DNA of 64,000 nt from Symsagittifera roscoffensis (Eukaryota > Xenacoelomorpha > Acoela > Convolutidae): positions 26,538,318-26,602,317 of the forward strand of contig NC_087068.1 in assembly GCF_963678635.1 (NCBI RefSeq), written 5' to 3'. Positions 55,884 to 64,000 of the stretch are shown in pieces. The translations under genes were made by a program, and so were the position numbers. How positions within the stretch are numbered: position 1 is the first letter of the stretch; each line of letters begins with the position of its first letter. The notes below the pieces were generated by a model. That model searched no databases. It saw only the letters and a list, made by a program, of their open reading frames with translations, and was not told the origin of the DNA.

Positions 55884-57180
55884 GTAAAGTGTATAATCGT
55901 GTTAAAAGCTTCTGAGAAAGATAGATAATATTAAACAAGCATATTAAGTAGAAAAAAATATGATACTATATCTTTCTCAGTGTAAACTATTACCGGGACA
56001 GAGCAATTGACAAATTTGGATGATGATTTTTTAAAATTTTCAGAAGTTTTACAAAAATTTTTCTAAAGACAAAGTGATAAAAGAGAACTGAAAATAATCA
56101 AAGCAAGAAATATGCCAGAATAAAATAAATTGTTGATGTAAAAATGAGAACTAGAAAAAAACATCTGATGGTCGAAACTGATTATATTATCAAAAAATAT
56201 TTTGCATATTTTTATCCCAGTTCCAAATAAAAATTCATGCAGTTTCGATTGGATATATTTCAATTTTCTAAAACTTCAAAATTTTAATCTATTGAGAATG
56301 CAATTTACGCTTCAATCACTCCGCGGAGAAATGCTAATATGCATCTGACATATGATCTTGGGATAGCCATTTGAAAAAGATTAAAACAAGGCATAAAAGT
56401 AAAAGGTATAACGGAGCTGTCGTCCTTTTTCCAGATAATCAGGGGAAGTGGGAAATTATAGAAATCAACCATGGGGAGCTGTCAAATGTTCCCTGAAATC
56501 CCTTGGAATGGAATAAATAGCATGTCAGAGATCATTCATCCCTTCTTGTTAATTTTCCCCAGTTAATTTGAGGGGATATAAATAGATGGAAAAATTATTT
56601 AATAGATTCTTTCGAGAAAATTTTTTTTCTGTCATACATTAGTTTATGACCATATACCTGAAACCAAAACTGAATTTTGTCGAAGCTTACCATCTGAAAC
56701 TTAACATCCAAAAATTTTTTTTTTTAGTTTTTCCAAGTTAAAAAAGTTTTTCAAAATGAAATGCATTTGCGAGTAATATTTATTAAATTTTGAATGAAAG
56801 TAAAACTACAAATTTTTTTTCAAAGTTTTCTCGAAACTTACCATCTGAAACTTACCATACCGAAATTTTGTAAAAAAAATATGGCCCTTACACATCACAG
56901 ATCGTAGGAGTTAGCTAAGAACCGCAATTATCGGCAAAATTGAGCTCCAAAAAACTCAGGCGCCGAGCAAATTTTCTGAAACTTATCATCACACTGAAAC
57001 TTCACTACTCCCTACCTTGATTCATTAGTAAACCTATTCCTTACTTTAAAACATAGGAAATCTATTCTCTATCTTAATACATAGCTTGGAGACCGGATGC
57101 TCTATTCACTATCTTAGTACTTGGGAATCTACACCCATCCCCCCACTCTCCCTCACTCTTCTACTATTTGCGAAAAGGAT
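55884..57180. repeat. Spacer copy 1 of the tandem unit
   Basis: Non-coding stretch following the capsid relic. Diverged copies lie at about 60.32-61.55 kb and 62.85-64.0 kb (shared strings include ATGATACTATATCTTTCTCA, ATCTCGGTTCCAAGTAAAAA and GAGCTGTCA). No gene is supported. Confidence 0.6.
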
Positions 57181-57765
57181 AAAGAATTATGTGAAAAGTT
57201 TAAAGAAGACATGATGGTGGACTTCCATTGTATTCCCTCGAAAAGCAGTGTTTGATGAGACACTAATCTAAACTTCATCGAATACATGTAAATCGATCAT
57301 TGGAATTGATGCAAGCCAGATTTATCCTTTCTCAATGGGTCAAGGTATGCCAACAGGACTGTACACTAGATGGGAGTTTGACACCGATATGCAAAAGTTT
57401 AAAGCAAGACAATCGATCTTCCAATTTTATGAAAATGATTATTTTTTTTCTATCAGAAAACAAGACCAGAAATCAAAATTGAGAGCTTTTTCACATCTGA
57501 AAAACAGAAGAAAACTGACTGATTTGAAGTGGAAGGTTTTTGTGATCACTGTAAAACAATGTTCGAAGCAATGGGATGTTTTCACCTCTTCTGTTCTGGT
57601 CAACAAGCTCGTCCCCGTTAAAAGATCAGGATATTGAACGAGGTAATCGAAAGAGAGAGATAAACGACATGAGACCGGAATACATTAAAGAGTAAGGATA
57701 CAAGATTGAAGAATTGTGGGAGTGTGAAAGGTGGAAAATTTAAAAACCGATGACAAGAGTTAATG
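57180..57765 (+). pseudogene. Relic of Polinton DNA polymerase B, motif A region (copy 1)
   Basis: In the frames around 57.30-57.48 kb one reads IDASQIYPFSMGQGMPTGLY and TRWEFDTDMQKFKARQ, the motif A (D-x-x-S-x-Y-P) region of a protein-primed polymerase B of the second family, followed by a Cys/His segment (HCKTMFEAMGCFHL-type readings at about 57.55 kb) and a charged tail. Palm motifs B and C and the exonuclease are absent. It lies on the same strand as the capsid gene and downstream of it. Confidence 0.7.
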
Positions 57766-58510
57766 ACAAGACTTAATTTCAAAACCGATACGTCAGAACC
57801 CACTTTGCCTCCAAAATACTTCTTTTTATAGACTCAATTTTAGCAAAAAAAAGATGGATTTCTTTTTAGCTATACTCAGTGCAATTTAATTGTTCCAGAT
57901 TGATTAAAATCATAACTTGCTCCCAATCCTCCAACTTTCAAAAACACCGAAGTTGGACTAAACGATAAATAAAACTACATGAAGAAATCTTGACCGAAAT
58001 GTTAAAACGTTCTCAGAGAATGCTGATGTCTAGTTTCAAGCTATAAAATGGAACTGTTATAACTCATCTCTTCAACTTTTATTTGGAACGTGGCTTGCAG
58101 TGTATCAAAATTTACCGTTTTTTTTTCAGTATACTCCACAAAAAAGTTCATTATTTACGTTCAATCAGTGGGTGATGCTAGAAGAGAAGTAGATGAAAAC
58201 CCTCTATCACGAAATATCTCAATGATGAAAAGACTCATGATTGTATCCAAGTATTGTTGATATAGTTGTAGCCACGAATGAAAGAGTTCAAAAACGTATA
58301 TTTGCTCATAATTATGAATATATTGAATTTTATGTATCAGTACAATATATTACCCAAAAAAATCATTTACTTGAGAATCAATCAGGGTTTATAATTCAAC
58401 GGGCTGATTTGAGCCAGAATTTTGGTTGCGTCGGCATTTATTTAGATGAGAATCAATCAGTGTTTATAATTCAACGGGCTGATTTGAGCCATAATTTTGG
58501 TTGTGTTTCA
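57766..58510 (+). repeat. Inter-unit segment with an in-frame 75-bp tandem duplication
   Basis: Sequence from GAGAATCAATCAGGGTTTAT (58,373) is repeated from 58,448 with a few changes, period 75 bp (25 codons), inside ORF 58,241-58,621. The repeated peptide contains FIIQRADLSQNFGCV. The ORF is otherwise unrecognised and runs into the minor capsid remnant of copy 2. Confidence 0.6.
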
Positions 58511-58525
58511 GAACAAAATCAGATA

Positions 58526-60325
58526 GGGGTTATAAGGAAAGGAAAAGGTCTTCAGTATTCTTACGACATTATAAGAAGACATTCCCTAATTGTTTATAGT
58601 GATATTATAGATTATATTTAAGTAGCTGATACAAAACTCCTTTACAGCAATGTTTTCCTTTCATTTACAAATTAAAAATTGTGGACATAATATCTACAAG
58701 ACAGTACAAGAATTATCAATACTTAACGAATTTACAACCAGAAAAAATTGTTTAAGAACTCTTTCCATAGCTTAAAAATAGAACTGAGGTTTACTACAGG
58801 TGAAAAAAATCCTTTTTTTGTGAGAATGGAAAAGTTTTCAGTGGACAAAACAACTCAAAACAGTTCGAAAACAGTTGGGAGGTGGAAAAAAGAAATCCAA
58901 GCGTAGAAAAAGAGGAGCCATTTCCCGAAACCCAGATCGAAAACCGGTCGCTCTCCCAGAGACTTTTTGACAAAACAAATTGAGTATAAGTCAAAGTAGT
59001 CATTTTCGGTACGGAGCTTTTACAAATTGTTATTTGAAGATTTTTGATAAAGTCCCAAATTTGGAAGAACAATTTTATCTTAAACACAAGAAGTGTTACC
59101 CAGTATTTCTATGAAAAAAGTATTGAGTTTAAATTTGAGACGTACCGTAATCTTTATTTAGATATGCATGATATCCCCCTCAGTTTGAAGATGCAATTAT
59201 TCAAAGTAAGTTTGTTTGATTCTTTTATATAGAAAAAAGCAGAACATCAAGCAAAATATGAGGAAACCCAAACTTACTTAGCTTTTGTAAAAAAACTTCC
59301 TTCATTCATTTTTCTCTAATTGTGAAGTTTTTTTAACAATACAATGATTTACAACGCCAATGGTTTATATCCTCGTAAAGCCGAATATCGAACAAACTCA
59401 ACGCGTCGACAGTGAGTAATAAAGGAGTAATTGCTTTTCACGGATATAGCTTTGAAGAATTTCCGGAAGAATTTGATATGTATCCATTCACAGATCACAG
59501 AAAATTTTTTCACTTTATGGCAGGCTTAACATTGATTTGCTTACTTGTTAAAAATTATTACTACCAAAAATCAAGGTTCGAACAAAACTAATTCGAGCAT
59601 GACCAATATTTCAATTAATTCAAATGTTAGTCTGAAAATGATTGATTGTTCGCTGTTTACTGGAAGACTTTACTAGCTGAACCTAATTATCAACACTTGC
59701 GATGGAACCTGAAACAGGAACTTGCTCACTACAATCACATGGAAAATATAGCAAGAATCATTACATCACGTCAAAACCAGTTCATTCAGAAAACTGTTTT
59801 CAAAATGCTCCAACCAGAAGAATGGCTGTGAATTGAATAGAAATTCAGCTGTTGCGGGACCTTTTCTTGAAAAAAATCATTTCAACTATCAGCAAGTTCT
59901 TTTTGGGAGAGCTTAGAGTTATTCAAGGTGGAAGAGCAATTATTTCAATAGGTACAACTTCTCCTTGTTGATCCTATGTTACAACAACGAAAGCAATGCA
60001 GTTTAACGAAGATTTTCCAGCTCTTCCTATTGAAGATTTTCAAAATCACTCTATACTGGTTTTTGACTCGACTTCGCTACAGGATACAGGTGAGCAGTTG
60101 CATTATCCAGAGTTTAGTGGAGAAAGCTTGAAATTAGGGAAAATGATTTTTCCAATTTCCCTTGGAGCAAGTAATGCTTCTTACCAACTAAATTTTTAGT
60201 GAAACACTCGGAGAATGATGATGAGATATAGGTTTTGTAGTCCTTCAATTGAAAGAACTAACGATAGAACGGATGAGATTACAACAAACGGATGAGATTA
60301 CAAAGATATTGTAACAAACTTCTAG
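58526..60325 (+). pseudogene. Relics of minor capsid end, basic protein and major capsid (copy 2)
   Basis: This is a second copy of 54,104-55,883 at an offset of about 4.42 kb. GLQYSYDIIRRHS and IVYSDIIDYI (minor capsid), KKKSKRRKRGA-type basic peptide (58.88-58.92 kb), IEFKFETYRNLYLDMHDIPL (59.13 kb), GYSFEEFPEEF (59.45 kb), LAEPNYQHLRWNLKQELAHY (59.67 kb) and MQFNEDFPALPIEDFQNHSI (60.0 kb) recur in order. Different stops and frameshifts than in copy 1 show independent decay after duplication. Confidence 0.75.
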
Positions 60326-61554
60326 TAGATTTTATAGTCTATTTAAAAATTTTCTCTTAGCAAGATAGATAACATTACACAAGCTTATTAGATAGAAAAA
60401 CAATTATGATACTATATCTTTCTCAGTATAAATTGTTACCGGGCAGAGAACATTTTCAGAAGTTTTTTTTCTAAAAGAATGAAGACGAAGTGGTAAACGA
60501 GAACTGAACTTAATCAGAGCAAGAAGTATGACAGAATTAAAGAAAACACTGAGTTAAAAATGAGAACTAGAATGAAATATCTGATTGGTCGAAACTTGAA
60601 AAATTTTGCTTATTTATATCTCGGTTCCAAGTAAAAATTCATGCAGTTTTGATTGGATTTATTTCAATTTTCTAAAACTTCAAAACTTTAATCTCTTGAG
60701 AAAGCAATTTACGTTTCAGTAACTCTGCGGAGATTTGCTAATATGCATATGACATATGATCTGGGGATAACCATGTGAAGAAGGACAAAATTAGGCATAA
60801 AAGTAATAAGGTATAATAGAGCTGTCATCCTTTCTCCAGATAACAAGAAGAATAAAAGATTAAGTGGGATCTAATAGAAATCAACCATGAGGAGCTGTCA
60901 AATTTTCCCTGAAATTCCGTTGTTTGCAATGAATAGCCTGTCAAAAATAGTCTCTCCTTGTCAAATTTTTGCCTGATAATCTGAGGGGATAGAAATAAGA
61001 TGAAATAAGTATTTATTGGATTCTTTCGAGAAAAAAAAATTTCTCTGATATATTAGTTTATAATCATATACCTCAAACTAAAACTGAATTTTGTCGAAAC
61101 TTACTATCTGGAGCTTACCATCCGAAAATTGTTTTCTTTTTGTTTTTCAAGTTAGAAAGGTTTTTCAAGATTGAATGTATTTGCGAGTAATAATGAGTAG
61201 ATTTTCAAAAAATGTTTTGAAACTAACCAGTCAAAAAAATTTTTGTTTTAATGGTTTCTCAACAATAAAATGTAAATGAAAAGAAGGCTTCAATTTTTTT
61301 CAAAGTTTTTTTTCGAAACTCACCATCTGAAACTAACCATACCGAAATTTTGTAAAAGAAAATATAGCCCTTACAAATCACAGATCGTAGGACTAAGCTA
61401 AGAAACGCAAGTATCGGCAACATTGAGCAAAAAATAAACTCGGGCTCCAAGAAAAATTTCTGAAACTTATCATCACAATGAAACTTCACCACTCCCTACC
61501 TTAATACATTAGGAAACATATTTCTTACCTTAAAACATAGGAAATTTTTCCTCT

Positions 61555-62127
61555 AGCGAAAATGATAAAGATTTGTGTAAAAAATTTAACGAAGACATGA
61601 CTGGTGGACTTTCATTGTATTCCCTCGAAAAGCAGTAATTGATGAGACACTAATCAAAACTTCATCGATTATATGTAAATCGATCATTCGAATTGATGCA
61701 AGCCAGCTTTACCCTTTCTCAATGGGTCAAGATATGCCAACAGGACTGTACACTAGATGGGAGTTTGACACCGATATGCAGAGGTTTAAAGCTAGACAAC
61801 CGATCTCGCAACTTTGAGAATATGGTTTTTTTTTTTTCTATCAGGAAACAAGGTCAAAAAACAAAGTTGAGAGCTTTTTCACATCTGGAAAACAGAAGAA
61901 AACTGGCTGTTTTAAGGTGGACGGTTAGTTTGACCATTGTAAAACAATGTTCAAAGCAATGGGATGTTTTTACCACTTCTGTCCTGGTCAACAAGGTCGT
62001 CCCCGTTAAAAGATCAGGATATTGACCGAGGTAATCAGAAGAGAGAGATAATTGACATGAGACCGGAATACATTAAAGAGTAAGGATACAAGATTGAAGA
62101 AATGTGGGAGTGCGAATGGTGGGAACA
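61555..62127 (+). pseudogene. Relic of Polinton DNA polymerase B fragment (copy 2)
   Basis: Repeats the segment at 57.18-57.76 kb: GCAAGCCAGCTTTACCCTTT encodes the motif A block again, followed by TGLYTRWEFDTDMQRFKA and RNFENMVFFF-like readings. ORF 61,693-62,025 covers most of it in one shifted frame. It ends with a readable KIEEMWECEWW at about 62.09-62.12 kb, where the sequence jumps directly into capsid sequence. Confidence 0.7.
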
Positions 62128-62850
62128 TGAACTAAATCAAGCATGACCAAATTTTCAGATATTCCAAATGTTATTCTGAAAAAAATTGATCGTTCGCTGT
62201 TTACTGGAAAATTTTAGTAGCTGAATCTAATTATCAACACTTGCGATGAAACCTTAAAAGGGAACCTGCTCACTACAATTTTATGAAAACTATAGCTAGA
62301 ACCTTTATCATTACATCCCGTCGAAACCAGCTCATTCAGGAAAGTGTTTTCAAAAATATTCCAATCAGAAGAATAGCTGTTGGAATGAATACAAATTCAG
62401 CTGTTGCGGGATCTTTTCATGAAAATCATTTCAACTATCAGCAATTTTTTTTGGGAGAACTTAGAGTTATTTGGGGTGGAAGAGCATTTATTTCATTAGG
62501 TACAACTTCTCCTTGTCGACCCTATGTTACAACAACGAAAGCAATGCAGTTAAACGAAGATTTTCCAGTCTTCCTATTGAAGATTTCCAAAATCACTCTA
62601 CACTGGTTTTTGACTTGACTTCGCTACAGGATGCAGGTGAATAATTGCATTATCCAGAACTTAGTGGAGAATGCTTAAGATTTGGGAAAATGATTTTTCC
62701 AATTTCTCTTGGAGCAAGTAATTCATCTTAGCAACTAAATCTTTGGTGAAATACTCGCAGAATGATGATGAGATATCGGTGGTGTAGTCTTTCAATTGAA
62801 AGAACGGATAAGATTACGAATTTTGTAACGAACTTCTAGTAAATTGTATA
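62128..62850 (+). pseudogene. Truncated major capsid relic (copy 3)
   Basis: Starts abruptly in the middle of the capsid gene (equivalent of about 59.6 kb) and continues with MNTNSAVAGSFHENHFNYQQ, GELRVIWGGRAFISLGTTSP and the C-terminal part to about 62,850. The N-terminal half, the minor capsid end and the inter-unit segment of about 1.85 kb are missing here, so the offset to copy 2 is only 2.55 kb. Confidence 0.7.
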
Positions 62851-64000
62851 GTCTTTCAAAAATTTTTCTCTGAGAAAGATAGATAATATTATAAAAGCCT
62901 AAAAGATAGAAAAAAAATTGATACTATATATTTCTCGGTAAAAACTTTTACCGGGGCAGAGCAATTGACAAATTCGGATGATAATTTTTCAAAATTCTCA
63001 GAAGTTTAAGAAAATTTTTTCTAAAAGAATGAAGACAAAGTGATAAAAGAGAACTGAAAATAATCATAACAAGAAATATGCCAGAATGAAATAACTTGGT
63101 GAGGTAAAATGAGAACTAGAATAAAACATCTGATGTTCGAAACTTGAAAAATTTTGCATATTTATATCTCGGTTCCAAGTAAAAATTCATGCAGTTTTGT
63201 TTGCATATATTTCAATTTTCTAAAACTTCAAAATTGTAATCTATTGAGAAAGCAATTGATGTTTCAAAAACTCCGCGGGGAAACGCTAATATGCATCTGA
63301 CATATGATCTGGGGATAACCATGTGGAGAAGGATAAAATAAGGCATAAAAGTAAAAGGTATAATGGAGCGGTCATCCTTTCTCCAGATAACCTGGGGGAA
63401 AAAGATTAAATGGGATATAATAGAAATCAACCGTGAGGAGCTGTCAAACTTTTCACGAAATCCGGTGGAGTGGAATAAATAGCCTGTCATAGATAATCCC
63501 TTCTCGTCAATTTTTCCCTGATAATCTGAGAGGATATAAATAAGATGAATCAACTATTTCTCTCGAGAAAAATTTTTTTCTCCGATCTATTAGTTTATAA
63601 TCATATACCTTAAACCAAAACTGATTTTTGTCGAAACTTACCATCTGGACCTTATCATCCAAAAAATGTTTTTTTTAATGTTTTTTCAAGTAAAAAGTTT
63701 TTTCAAGATTAAATGTATTTGCGAGTAATAATTAGTAAATTTTCAAAAATTGTTCCGAAACTAACCAGTCCAATAATTTTTTTTCTTGGTTTTTCAACAT
63801 TAAAATGTAAATGGAAGTCATTTTTTTTCAATGTTTTTCGAAACTTAACATCTGAAACTTACCAACCAAAATTTTGTTTAAAAAAATATAGCCCTTACAT
63901 ATCAAAGATCGTAGGAGTTAGCTAAGAAACGCAAGTATCGGCAAAATTGAGCTCAAAAAACTCGGGCTCCGAGAAAAATTTCTGAAAATTCACCACTCCC
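62851..64000. repeat. Spacer copy 3 of the tandem unit, to the window end
   Basis: Non-coding sequence matching 55.88-57.0 kb and 60.32-61.5 kb. The minus-strand 113-aa reading at 63,553-63,212 has no equivalent ORF in the other copies and is not accepted as a gene. Confidence 0.6.

Larger units (their letters stand above)
51450..64000 (+). mobile_element. Remnant of a second Polinton family, partly amplified in tandem
   Basis: On the plus strand, decayed counterparts of Polinton genes follow one another: small conserved ORF, DIE-motif and membrane protein, ATPase, capsid-associated protein, integrase, minor capsid, basic protein, major capsid, spacer, then a polymerase fragment. The section from minor capsid to polymerase is repeated at an offset of about 4.42 kb and again, shortened, at 2.55 kb. 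The capsid and polymerase readings clearly differ from those of the 19-kb element, so this is another family. No terminal inverted repeat was found; the remnant continues past the window end. Confidence 0.85.

Noticed and set aside
1-64000. tRNA, rRNA or other structured RNA genes
   Set aside because: No tRNA-like A and B boxes with cloverleaf potential or rRNA core segments were noticed by eye; a covariance-model scan would be decisive.

Overview
The window looks like repeat-rich genomic DNA of an invertebrate animal. It is strongly A+T-rich by eye and full of degenerate transposable elements. It holds two families of Maverick/Polinton DNA transposons, a Ty3/gypsy-type retrotransposon, a tandem array, hairpin (MITE-like) repeats and one stand-alone TIR-domain protein of eukaryotic type. 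The genes carry stops, frameshifts and a probable spliceosomal intron, and there are no bacterial-style operons outside the transposons. I cannot name the species.

Layout. (1) 0.3-8.0 kb, minus strand: a decayed Ty3/gypsy-like element read gag-like, RT/RNase H, integrase, third ORF, with the reverse transcriptase core deleted. 8.2-12.08 kb is old non-coding DNA. (2) 12,086-31,087: a 19.0-kb Maverick/Polinton with both terminal inverted repeats and a perfect 6-bp target-site duplication (AATCTG). A protein-primed-type DNA polymerase B lies on the minus strand on the left. On the plus strand lie about 14 small, closely packed or overlapping genes: a PC4-like small protein, a possible HUH-type protein, a DIE-motif protein, two paralogous small proteins, a membrane protein, the packaging ATPase, capsid-associated proteins, integrase, minor capsid protein, a basic pX-like protein, major capsid protein and adenain-like protease. 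Major capsid and protease are intact. Most other genes carry one to a few breaks. (3) 31.1-36.7 kb: flank with a second copy of the same retroelement family in the opposite orientation. (4) 37.3-42.7 kb: a diverged tandem array with units of about 0.6-1.2 kb. (5) 43-50.9 kb: two possible host exons, a 2.1-kb-spaced duplication with a zinc-finger fragment, a TIR-domain ORF and two adjacent hairpin repeats. (6) 51.4-64 kb: the wreck of a second, different Polinton family, whose capsid/polymerase section has been amplified in tandem (4.42-kb offset, then a shortened 2.55-kb copy).

How the genes fit together. In the 19-kb element the polymerase and integrase would copy and insert the element. ATPase, protease and the two capsid proteins form the virion-like morphogenesis set that makes Polintons virus-like. 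The small ORFs between them are element-specific accessory genes, several shared with the second family at 51.4-54.4 kb. Nearly every frameshift falls in or beside a homopolymer run, so part of the apparent damage may be sequencing error. The in-frame stops and one 16-bp duplication look like real decay.
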